DNA of 8,392 nucleotides from Hyphomicrobiales bacterium (lineage in GTDB: Bacteria > Pseudomonadota > Alphaproteobacteria > Rhizobiales > Devosiaceae). Every line of letters begins with the position of its first letter. The stretch's first letter is position 1. The DNA lies in NCBI GenBank assembly GCA_026989045.1, contig JALSJY010000237.1, forward strand, positions 1 through 8,392, written 5' to 3'. A program made the translations under genes and the position numbers. Under the pieces are notes generated by a model. The model was given only the letters and a program-made list of their open reading frames with translations. It did no database searches and was not told the origin of the DNA. This document shows positions 1 through 6,390 of the stretch, one piece after another.

Positions 1-1665
1 GCTATTTATAAGAACGGGAGCAGAAAATTGACGCAAAATTGAAAGAACGGGTCTGCTAGCTAAGTCTGAAAATTTAATTTCAAGCTTATCAGTATCAAGA
101 ATAATCATATCATCAATTATAGTGCCGCTAGTGTTTGATGAATATTTAATATCATTACCATTTGCGCCAACAAGTCCAAATTTTATTGGAATTACCATGG
201 GTGATTTTTTAGGTTGCTCTGGTGTTGGTTTGATATTTTGTTTTAGGTTAAGGGTAAGAATTTTATTATTCTCGTCCCAACTTTCTTTTACATCAAGCTG
301 AGGTGTGCCAGCCTGTAAATACCATTTTGAGAACTGGCTAAGGTCGCTACCGCAGCTATCTTCAAAACATTTTATCCAAGCCTCGATTGTTGTTGCATCG
401 CCATCATGGCGCTCAAAATATAAATCACAGCCTTTTTGAAACTCTTCCTCGCCTAAAATTGTTGCTAACATGCGAACGATTTCTGCACCTTTTTCATAGA
501 CGGTTGCGGTATAAAAATTATCAATTTCTTTGTATCTGTCAGGGCGGGCAGGGTGAGCGAGCGGTCCAGCATCTTCGGGGAATTGCGCCATTTTTAACAA
601 TCGCACATCTTCAATGCGCTTCACTGCACGAGAGCGCTCATCGGCAGTAAACTCCTGATCTCGATAAACGGTTAGACCCTCTTTTAGGCAAAGCTGAAAC
701 CAGTTTTTTAGGGTTACTCTATTTCCGCTCCAATTGTGGAAATATTCGTGCGCAACGACGCTTTCTATTCGTCCATAATCAGCATCGGTTGCGCTTTGTG
801 GATCTGCCAAAATTAAGCGATCATTAAAAATATTTAGCCCTTTATTTTCCATTGCCCCAAAGTTAAAATCTGACACAGCAACAATGTTAAAAAGCTCGAG
901 ATCATATTCAAGCCCAAAGCGTTTTTCGTCCCATGCGAATGAGCGTTTTAATGCGTCCATCGCATAGGCGCATTTATCCTCTTTGCCATGCTCACAATAG
1001 ATTGCCAGCTCAATTTTTTTACCGCTCATGGTGGTGAAGCTATCTGTGATTTTGCCTAAATCTCCCGCAACGAGCGCAAATAAATAAGATGGTTTTGGGT
1101 GTGGATCGTGCCAAATTGCAAAGTGGTGGCCATTTGGCATTTCGCCTTGCTCAAGCAAATTACCATTGCTCAATAATATTGGCGCTAGCTTTTTATCGGC
1201 GCTTAGTCGCACTTTATAGGTGGCTAAAATATCAGGACGATCAAGAAAAAAGGTGATATTTCTAAAACCTTCCGGCTCGCATTGAGTGCAGAAAACTCCG
1301 TTGGAGAGATAAAGCCCCATCAGGTCAGTATTGTCTTGCGGCTTTATAGTGACATTAGTTTCAAGCGTGAAATCACTCTTTGGGGGAGAAAAAACGCTTA
1401 GTGTTTTGTCGCTCAATTCATATTGCTCTTTGGCTAATGGCTCACCATCTATTTTTATTGAGTTGAGTAAAAGCTTATTACCGTCAAGCACAAGGGGAGT
1501 TTTTGGTGTTAAATCTTTTTGTGGCTTTATATTTAGCAATGAAGTGACTTCACTATAGCTTTTTTTAATCTCAATATGCATTTCAACATGGCTGATTATA
1601 TAGGGGGCAGGGGCGTAATCTTTTAGATAGATGGTTTTATTTTCACTTTGGTTAGGCTTGGACAT
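1..1665 (-). CDS. pepN: Aminopeptidase N (M1 family), N-terminal 555 codons; C-terminus off the left edge
   Basis: This is a zinc metallopeptidase that removes N-terminal residues from peptides, normally in the cytoplasm during peptide turnover. Seen in the translation: a substrate-binding segment CTQCEPEGFR (Q128 and E130, matching Q119/E121 of E. coli PepN), the GAMEN exopeptidase motif at 270-274, the zinc site HEYFH at 306-310 with third ligand E329 in LKEGLTVYRDQEF, and the transition-state tyrosine Y390 in VYEKGAE. All sit at a constant +9 offset from E. coli PepN, so the fold and active site appear intact. The start ATG at 1663-1665 is preceded by AAAGGGG at a good ribosome-binding distance, and the protein opens MSKPNQSENKTIYLKDY, a usual PepN beginning. 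The family is about 870-890 residues, so roughly the last 320, the C-terminal helical domain, are missing because of the window edge, not a mutation. It is transcribed divergently from the TRAP genes and has no evident functional link to them. Confidence 0.97.
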   Translation of the reverse strand, partial: MSKPNQSENKTIYLKDYAPAPYIISHVEMHIEIKKSYSEVTSLLNIKPQKDLTPKTPLVLDGNKLLLNSIKIDGEPLAKEQYELSDKTLSVFSPPKSDFTLETNVTIKPQDNTDLMGLYLSNGVFCTQCEPEGFRNITFFLDRPDILATYKVRLSADKKLAPILLSNGNLLEQGEMPNGHHFAIWHDPHPKPSYLFALVAGDLGKITDSFTTMSGKKIELAIYCEHGKEDKCAYAMDALKRSFAWDEKRFGLEYDLELFNIVAVSDFNFGAMENKGLNIFNDRLILADPQSATDADYGRIESVVAHEYFHNWSGNRVTLKNWFQLCLKEGLTVYRDQEFTADERSRAVKRIEDVRLLKMAQFPEDAGPLAHPARPDRYKEIDNFYTATVYEKGAEIVRMLATILGEEEFQKGCDLYFERHDGDATTIEAWIKCFEDSCGSDLSQFSKWYLQAGTPQLDVKESWDENNKILTLNLKQNIKPTPEQPKKSPMVIPIKFGLVGANGNDIKYSSNTSGTIIDDMIILDTDKLEIKFSDLASRPVLSILRQFSAPVLINS

Positions 1666-1724
1666 ATTTTCCCCTTTGATGAGCATCAAATATTGTGACA
1701 TTCTGGCTGCAGACGAATCACTCA

Positions 1725-1754
1725 ATTATAGATATTCTAAAAGACTAGAAGTTA
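1725..1754 (-). promoter_or_regulatory. Candidate pepN promoter
   Basis: Read on the minus strand, 1730-1725 is a perfect TATAAT -10 hexamer about 60 bases upstream of the pepN start codon. The -35 position (about 1749-1754, TAACTT) matches poorly, so the call rests on the -10 box and its position. It is an inference from consensus only. Confidence 0.35.
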
Positions 1755-1795
1755 CTAAATTGGTTGTAATGGGTTTGGTGGAGTTTTGATAATTG

Positions 1796-1824
1796 ATGAC
1801 TAAATATTTTGAATAGCCTATGAT
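1796..1824 (+). promoter_or_regulatory. Candidate promoter for the dctQM TRAP genes
   Basis: ATGACT at 1796-1801 (four of six matches to TTGACA), a 17-base spacer and TATGAT at 1819-1824 (five of six to TATAAT) lie in the right orientation, with the -10 about 46 bases before the dctQ start. The region is very AT-rich, so chance matches are likely. An alternative -35, TTGATA at 1786-1791, pairs only with a poor -10. Confidence 0.35.
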
Positions 1825-1870
1825 GTTTATTTTAAGAAAAGAAATTTGGCTTTGAAGATAAGATATTATC

Positions 1871-2377
1871 ATGTGGGTTGAAAAATTAGCTAAAAATATT
1901 GCTATTGTAGGTGGCTTGGTGCTGACACTCGTTGCTTTGATGAGTGTTATTTCTATCATTGGGCGGGCTGGAATAGGCATTGGCCTATCGCCAATTTTAG
2001 GGGATTTTGAATTGGTTGAGGCTGGTGTTGCTTTTGCTATCACCTCGTTTTTACCTTTGGCACATCTGCACCGTAGTCATGCACAAGTGGCAATTTTTAC
2101 TGATAGATTAGGCGTGCGAGCGAATAAAATTATTGATTTAATTTCAGACCTGTTGATGTTGAGCATTGCACTGCTTTTAAGTTGGCGCTTAATTGCTGGC
2201 ACGATTGATAAATATAATTATTTTGAGACAAGTTTTATTTTGCAATACCCTCTTTGGTGGGCTTATGCAGCCTCTCTTGTTGGCCTGCTCACTTGGGTGA
2301 TTGTTGCTTTTTATATGGTTAGAAAATCTGCCAATGCGATTTTGACTAATAAGGATCGACAAATTGAGCGCTCTTGA
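1871..2377 (+). CDS. dctQ: TRAP transporter small permease subunit (DctQ family)
   Basis: This is the small integral-membrane subunit of a tripartite ATP-independent periplasmic (TRAP) transporter; it pairs with the large permease in the inner membrane and helps dock the binding protein. The 168-residue product has the usual DctQ size and four hydrophobic helices at about 9-30, 48-64, 87-109 and 127-150. The family pattern GR (31-32) followed by GDxELxE (44-50: G44, D45, E47, E50) lies between helices 1 and 2, then LP at the end of helix 2 and a basic/polar loop HRSHAQVAIF (67-76). A tryptophan- and tyrosine-rich stretch (YPLWWAYA, 126-133) opens helix 4, as is common in the family. The start at 1871 gives a proper short cytoplasmic N-terminus before helix 1; the Shine-Dalgarno sequence is weak. 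The stop overlaps the start of dctM by 14 bases, so the two are co-translated. Substrate cannot be read from this subunit. Confidence 0.92.
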   Translation: MWVEKLAKNIAIVGGLVLTLVALMSVISIIGRAGIGIGLSPILGDFELVEAGVAFAITSFLPLAHLHRSHAQVAIFTDRLGVRANKIIDLISDLLMLSIALLLSWRLIAGTIDKYNYFETSFILQYPLWWAYAASLVGLLTWVIVAFYMVRKSANAILTNKDRQIERS

Positions 2378-3689
2378 AATTGGCATTTATTCTTTTCCTG
2401 TGTTGATGGTTTTGATATTTTTACGCATACCAATTGGCGTTGCGATGTTGATTGTCGGCATAATCGGCAATGCACTTATTAGAGATAGCTTCACCCCGAT
2501 TTTTGCCCAGCTTAAAGACTTAAGTTACTCAACCTTTTCCTCTTATTCGCTTTCAATCATTCCGCTATTTTTGCTCATGGGGCAGTTTGCAACAATTGGC
2601 GGCATGTCGCAATCTTTGTTCAAAGCGGCCAAGACTTTTGTTGGTCATAAAAATGGCGGTGTGGCAATGGCGGCAGTTGGCGCTTGCGCTGGCTTTGGTG
2701 CAATTTGTGGCTCATCGCTTGCAACCGCTGGCACAATGGGGCAGGTGGCTCTGCCTGAATTAAAAAAGCAGGGATATTCTGGTGCGTTTGCAACGGGTGC
2801 ATTGGCGGCGGGTGGCACGCTTGGTATTTTAATTCCGCCTTCGGTAATTTTGGTGATCTATGCAATTCTTACTGAGCAGAATATTGCAAAATTATTTATT
2901 GCCGCAATCGTGCCAGGTCTGTTGGCTTTGGTTGGGTATTTAATTGTTATTTCGCTAGTGGCTCGCTTTAGCAAAAATGGCATTGGGGAAGTTGAAGTAA
3001 AATCAACATTATCAGAAAAGTTGCAATCCTTATTTTTAGTTTGGCCTGTTTTAATGGTGTTTATTGCGGTAGTTGGGGGGATATATTTTGGCTATTTCAC
3101 TCCAACAGAAGCCGCAGCAGTGGGCGCAATAGCAACAGGATTGGTTGCGCTATTGTCGGGCAATTTGAATAAGAGTAATTTTATTGCCGTGCTTTTGAAC
3201 ACGGCAACTGCCAGCGCAATGATTTTTTTGATAATTTTTGGCGCTAGCATATTTAATTCATTTTTGGCGCTAAGCCAATTGCCGCAAGAGATTGCAAATT
3301 TCATCAGTATGCAGGGGTTTAGCCCATGGTTGGTGCTTTGGGTAATTCTTGGGCTTTATTTATTATTTGGCTGTTTTATGGATAGCTTATCAATGATTTT
3401 ACTAACTGTGCCGATTTTTTATCCAATAATTATTGGTATGGATTTTGGGCTATCTCCTGTTGAACTTGGCCTTTGGTTTGGTGTTTTAATTTTGATTGTG
3501 GTTGAGGTTGGTTTAATTACCCCACCTGTCGGTTTGAACCTATTCATCATAAATAAGCTGGCAAAAGACACACCAATGCTAGAAACTTATAAAGGTGTTT
3601 TACCTTTTGTATTTTCTGATATAATTAGGGTGATTATACTTGTATCTTTCCCCGCAATTACGTTATTTGGGGTTAGGTTGTTATATTGA
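2364..3689 (+). CDS. dctM: TRAP transporter large permease subunit (DctM family), TTG start
   Basis: This is the transport-catalysing membrane subunit of the TRAP system, which moves an organic acid inward, typically with sodium ions. The 441 residues match the usual DctM length. Recognisable blocks: RIPIG near 21-25; SIIPLFLLMGQFA (64-76); the signature GACAGFGAICGSSLATAGT (106-124) with MGQVALPEL following; GYSGAFATGALAAGGTLGILIPPS (137-160); the TEQNIAKLFIA loop; YFTPTEAAAVGA in the second half; and TPPVGLNLFIINKLAKD near the C-terminus, the paired pseudo-symmetric motif. About a dozen membrane segments are evident. The start is TTG at 2364, chosen because AAGGA at 2351-2355 lies 8 bases upstream and the translation then opens MSALEIGIYSFPVL, the family's usual N-terminus; the nearest later ATG would cut into helix 1. 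It overlaps dctQ by 14 bases in another frame. The cognate binding protein gene follows only after a 372-bp gap. Confidence 0.95.
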   Translation: MSALEIGIYSFPVLMVLIFLRIPIGVAMLIVGIIGNALIRDSFTPIFAQLKDLSYSTFSSYSLSIIPLFLLMGQFATIGGMSQSLFKAAKTFVGHKNGGVAMAAVGACAGFGAICGSSLATAGTMGQVALPELKKQGYSGAFATGALAAGGTLGILIPPSVILVIYAILTEQNIAKLFIAAIVPGLLALVGYLIVISLVARFSKNGIGEVEVKSTLSEKLQSLFLVWPVLMVFIAVVGGIYFGYFTPTEAAAVGAIATGLVALLSGNLNKSNFIAVLLNTATASAMIFLIIFGASIFNSFLALSQLPQEIANFISMQGFSPWLVLWVILGLYLLFGCFMDSLSMILLTVPIFYPIIIGMDFGLSPVELGLWFGVLILIVVEVGLITPPVGLNLFIINKLAKDTPMLETYKGVLPFVFSDIIRVIILVSFPAITLFGVRLLY

Positions 3690-3733
3690 TTATAGTTTTA
3701 GTTTTTAGCGGATAGTTTTCATTTTTTGTTTAG

Positions 3734-3771
3734 CCCCCACCCTCAATCCCTCCCCACGAAGGGGGAGGGAA
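3734..3771. repeat. GC-rich palindromic intergenic repeat, copy A
   Basis: A 38-base block opening CCCCCACCC, strikingly GC-rich in an AT-rich spacer, begins about 45 bases after the dctM stop. CCCTCCCC (3748-3755) pairs perfectly with GGGGAGGG (3762-3769) around a 6-base loop, giving an 8-bp stem. No run of T follows, so it is not a standard rho-independent terminator. It is the inverted partner of the block at 3873-3910. Similar C-rich and G-rich hairpins occur as dispersed intergenic repeats in many proteobacterial genomes; membership of such a family here is inferred. Confidence 0.75.
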
Positions 3772-3800
3772 GTAAGCTAGAGCAAAGTTTATATTTCTTT

Positions 3801-3818
3801 ACTAACTTAGGAGTTAGT
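3801..3818. repeat. Small hairpin inside the inverted-repeat pair
   Basis: ACTAACT (3801-3807) and AGTTAGT (3812-3818) form a perfect 7-bp stem with a 4-base loop, TAGG. It lies within the AT-rich stretch of about 100 bases enclosed by the two GC-rich repeats. Its role is unknown; it may be part of a composite mobile repeat. Confidence 0.55.
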
Positions 3819-3872
3819 AGCAATCCAAAGAGTAATTTTTAGCTAATTACCATATAAAATATGATTGCAAAA

Positions 3873-3910
3873 TTCCCCTCCCCCTTGCGGGGAGAGGTTA
3901 GGGGTGGGGG
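3873..3910. repeat. GC-rich palindromic intergenic repeat, copy B (inverted relative to copy A)
   Basis: The reverse complement of this 38-base block opens CCCCCACCCCTAACC and closes AAGGGGGAGGGGAA, matching the block at 3734-3771 at roughly 80% of positions when one small gap is allowed. TCCCC (3879-3883) pairs with GGGGA (3889-3893) around CTTGC, extended by one further pair and, past a mismatch, two more. Because the copies are inverted, a transcript through the gap could either fold two local hairpins or pair the copies with each other over more than 30 bases. Confidence 0.75.
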
Positions 3911-3970
3911 TAATCTGAACTTCAAAACTTTATATTTAAAGAAATTGCTGTAATAATTATGTTTTCCTGC

Positions 3971-3999
3971 TTTACTAAAATTTAGTCAAACACTAGTGT
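3971..3999. promoter_or_regulatory. Two abutting palindromes upstream of dctP, candidate operators
   Basis: ACTAAA (3974-3979), a single central A, and TTTAGT (3981-3986) form a perfect palindrome that, allowing one mismatched pair, extends to 3971-3989. Directly next to it ACACTAGTGT (3990-3999) is a perfect 10-base palindrome. They lie about 65-90 bases before the dctP start, where a repressor or activator of dctP and the glycerate kinase could bind. No regulator gene lies in the window, and AT-rich palindromes arise by chance, so this is a candidate only. Confidence 0.3.
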
Positions 4000-4061
4000 G
4001 CCTAATATATTTATTCATAATTAAATACGAAGATAGCCGCTTAATATAACTGGAAATTCTA

Positions 4062-5099
4062 ATGAAATTCATCTGTAAATATTCTTATTTGATTTTTGCT
4101 TTTTTTGTGATGGTTTTAAGCATTTCCTCGCAAGCATCAGCGCAAGAGGTCACTTTGCGTCTGCATCAGTTTTTACCTGCGCAATCGGTAATTCCAAGTC
4201 AGGCAATTGCCCCTTGGGCAAAACGAATTGAAGAAGCTTCAAATGGGCGCATAAAAATTGAGCTTTACCCATCAATGCAATTAGGTGGCAAACCGCCGCA
4301 ATTATTTGACCAAGCAAAAAGCGGCGTTGCTGATATTATCTGGACGGTTTTGGGATATACTCCGGGGCGTTTTCCAAAGTCTGAAGTTTTTGAAACTCCA
4401 TTTATGGTAACAAATGCAAAGGCAACTTCAATGGCTTTTCAGGCCTATGTCGAAAAATATGCTATGGACGAATTTAAGGACGTGAAGCTGATTGCTGTGC
4501 ATACGCATGGTGCTGGCATTTTCCATTCAAGCGAGCCAATTACAAAGCTGGAAGATTTAAAAGGCATGAAAATTCGTGGCGGCTCAAGAGTGATAAATGA
4601 CATGCTTAAAAATCTTGGAGCAGAGCCGATTGGCATGCCTGTTCCTGCAGTTCCTGAAGCTCTTTCACGCGGTGTGATTGATGGTGCGACAATTCCTTGG
4701 GAAGTAACAATGGCGCTGAAAACTAGTGAGTTGGTGCATAATCATACAGGGTTTTCTGATCAGCATGGGCTTTATACGCAAACTTTTGCGCTAGTGATGA
4801 ATAAAAAAACTTATGAACATCTCTCTGATGATCTTAAGGCAATAATTGATAATGAGAGCGGCATAGAGGTAGCGGCACAATTTGGTGCGGCGATGGATAA
4901 AGCTGATATTGAGGGTGAAAAATTTGCACGTGATTTGGGTAATGAAATTATTATGCTTGATGAAATGGAAACAAAGCTTTGGAAGAATGCCGCAAAGGCA
5001 ACAATTGATGATTGGATAAAACAAACACCAAATGGGCAGATGCTTTATGATGCGGCAAGCGCTTTGGTTGAAAAATATTCATTTGAGCGCACATATTGA
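4062..5099 (+). CDS. dctP: TRAP transporter periplasmic solute-binding protein (DctP family)
   Basis: This is the periplasmic receptor that binds the organic-acid substrate and delivers it to the DctQM permease. The 345-residue product has a clear signal peptide: a basic start, a hydrophobic core at about 8-21 and an ASA cleavage site before Q28. The mature protein shows the DctP order: opening strand VTLRLHQFLP, WAKRIEEASNGRIKIELYPSMQLGG (52-76), a KSGVADI segment (86-92), ETPFM (111-115), then EDLKGMKIRGG (164-174) whose R172 corresponds to the arginine that salt-bridges the substrate carboxylate in this family. VPEALSRGVIDGATIPWE (197-214) follows; its tryptophan probably lines the pocket. 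The start ATG has a modest GGAAA 7 bases upstream. The substrate is therefore very likely a carboxylate; glycerate or a related hydroxy acid is inferred only from the kinase gene overlapping its stop codon. It is separated from dctM by a repeat-bearing gap and may have its own promoter. Confidence 0.94.
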   Translation: MKFICKYSYLIFAFFVMVLSISSQASAQEVTLRLHQFLPAQSVIPSQAIAPWAKRIEEASNGRIKIELYPSMQLGGKPPQLFDQAKSGVADIIWTVLGYTPGRFPKSEVFETPFMVTNAKATSMAFQAYVEKYAMDEFKDVKLIAVHTHGAGIFHSSEPITKLEDLKGMKIRGGSRVINDMLKNLGAEPIGMPVPAVPEALSRGVIDGATIPWEVTMALKTSELVHNHTGFSDQHGLYTQTFALVMNKKTYEHLSDDLKAIIDNESGIEVAAQFGAAMDKADIEGEKFARDLGNEIIMLDEMETKLWKNAAKATIDDWIKQTPNGQMLYDAASALVEKYSFERTY

Positions 5100-6376
5100 T
5101 AAAAGATCCAAAACTTTTTTTAGTTGAATTATTTAAGGAAGCTGTTGCTGCGGCTGATCCAAAAATTTTAATTGCTAAATATTTGCCTGTAAAACCAAAG
5201 GGACGCACTATTGTAGTTGGGGTGGGTAAGGCATCTGGCTCTATGGCTTTAGCGTTTGAAAATGAGTGGGAGAGGGCAGGTTATGGTAAACTTGAAGGCT
5301 TGGTTGTTACCTCAAAGGGTAATGAGCGAGAGTTAAAATATATAAACACCATTATTGCTGCTCACCCAGTGCCAGATGAAAATAGCTCCATTGCCGCAAA
5401 GCAAATGCTTAAGATGGTGAGTGGTTTGAGCAAAGATGATTTAGTGGTGGCGTTGATTTCTGGTGGTGGCTCTTCTTTGTTTTCACTGCCAGCTAGTGGC
5501 ATAAGCGCAAGTGATAAGAAGGCGGTGAATAAGGCCTTGCTCGCTGGCGGTGTGTCTATTTCAGAAATGAATTGTATCAGAAAACATCTCAGTAAAATAA
5601 AGGGTGGGCGATTAGCAAAAGCAGCCTATCCTGCAAAATTGCTCTCATTAGTGATTTCTGATGTTCCGGGTGATGATGCAGCGCTGGTTGCCTCTGGTCC
5701 AACAATTGCTGATAATACAACTCGCTTAGATGCGCTTGAAATAGTAGAGAAATATAAACTTGATTTACCAAAGTCGGTTATGGATTGGCTTAATGATGAG
5801 CAAAGTGTAGCCCCTTTTCCTAGTGATAAACAGTTTGAAAATAACGAAGTTCATCTAATAGCTAATGCAAATATGTCATTGCAGGCGGCAAAAGAGTTTG
5901 CACAAAAGCGAGGCATAAAGGCGCATATTATTTCTGATGCTATTGAGGGTGAGGCGTCAATTATTGGGCGTGAGCATGGCGAATTAGCTTGCCAAATAGC
6001 GGCAGGAAAACACGAATTAAAAAAGTCAATCTTGTTGCTTTCGGGTGGTGAAACAACTGTTACTTTGCGCCACAAAGGTAAGGGGGGGCGCAATAGTGAA
6101 TTTTTGCTCTCGCTGGCGCTGACAATTGATGGCGTGAAAAATATTTATGCTTTGGCGGCGGATACAGATGGTATTGATGGCTCCGAAAAAAATGCAGGTG
6201 CTTATTGTGATGCAACTTCCATTGAGCGCATGAAGGAGCGTTCAATTGATGGAGCTAACTTATTGCAAAATAATGATGCTTATAGTGCATTTTCGGTAGT
6301 ATCTGATTTAATTTTTACTGGTGTCACAGCAACAAATGTTAATGATTTTAGGGCAGTTTTAATTCAAGAAGAATAA
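5096..6376 (+). CDS. gckA: Glycerate 2-kinase (GckA/MOFRL family), TTG start
   Basis: This cytoplasmic enzyme is predicted to phosphorylate D-glycerate with ATP to 2-phosphoglycerate, feeding enolase. The 426 residues match the GckA/TtuD type (DUF4147 N-terminal domain plus MOFRL C-terminal domain). Seen: VGVGKASG with conserved K45; AAHPVPDE (88-95); ALISGGGSSL (119-128); NCIRKHLSKIKGGRLA (159-174); SDVPGDD (188-194) with SGPT (200-203); then in the MOFRL part SGGETTVTLRHKGKGGRN, AADTDGIDG (354-362) and GVTATNVNDFRA (409-420), where many relatives have GPTGTNVND. The start is TTG at 5096, giving a TTGA overlap with the dctP stop. The frame is open from there with a normal family N-terminus and no nearby upstream ATG, so translational coupling to dctP is likely. 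Relatives are often annotated 'hydroxypyruvate reductase' (TtuD), but the conserved residues are those of the kinase. The pairing suggests the TRAP system imports glycerate or a precursor of it. Confidence 0.92.
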   Translation: MIKDPKLFLVELFKEAVAAADPKILIAKYLPVKPKGRTIVVGVGKASGSMALAFENEWERAGYGKLEGLVVTSKGNERELKYINTIIAAHPVPDENSSIAAKQMLKMVSGLSKDDLVVALISGGGSSLFSLPASGISASDKKAVNKALLAGGVSISEMNCIRKHLSKIKGGRLAKAAYPAKLLSLVISDVPGDDAALVASGPTIADNTTRLDALEIVEKYKLDLPKSVMDWLNDEQSVAPFPSDKQFENNEVHLIANANMSLQAAKEFAQKRGIKAHIISDAIEGEASIIGREHGELACQIAAGKHELKKSILLLSGGETTVTLRHKGKGGRNSEFLLSLALTIDGVKNIYALAADTDGIDGSEKNAGAYCDATSIERMKERSIDGANLLQNNDAYSAFSVVSDLIFTGVTATNVNDFRAVLIQEE

Positions 6377-6390
6377 AATTAGGATATAAT

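Noticed and set aside
387..1558. Open frames of 87 and 75 codons on the plus strand across 387-650 and 1331-1558
   Set aside because: Both lie antisense inside pepN, whose frame carries all M1 aminopeptidase motifs; the translations are low-complexity and match no family.
1726..2386. Minus-strand open frames of 105 and 65 codons over the dctQ region
   Set aside because: They are antisense to dctQ, whose four helices and GDxELxE motif mark the real frame; the longer one also covers the probable promoter region.
3748..3769. Rho-independent terminator after dctM
   Set aside because: The GC-rich stem is strong but is followed by AAGTAAGC, not a T run, and it belongs to an inverted repeat pair; reported as a repeat instead.
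3690..4061. A small gene, gene remnant or structured riboswitch in the dctM-dctP gap
   Set aside because: The stretch is rich in stop codons on both strands, shows no recognisable protein remnant, and its structure is accounted for by the repeats and palindromes; no known riboswitch core was seen.
5589..6245. Minus-strand open frames inside the kinase gene
   Set aside because: These are shadows of a coding frame with complete GckA motifs; they have no ribosome-binding sites or recognisable domains.
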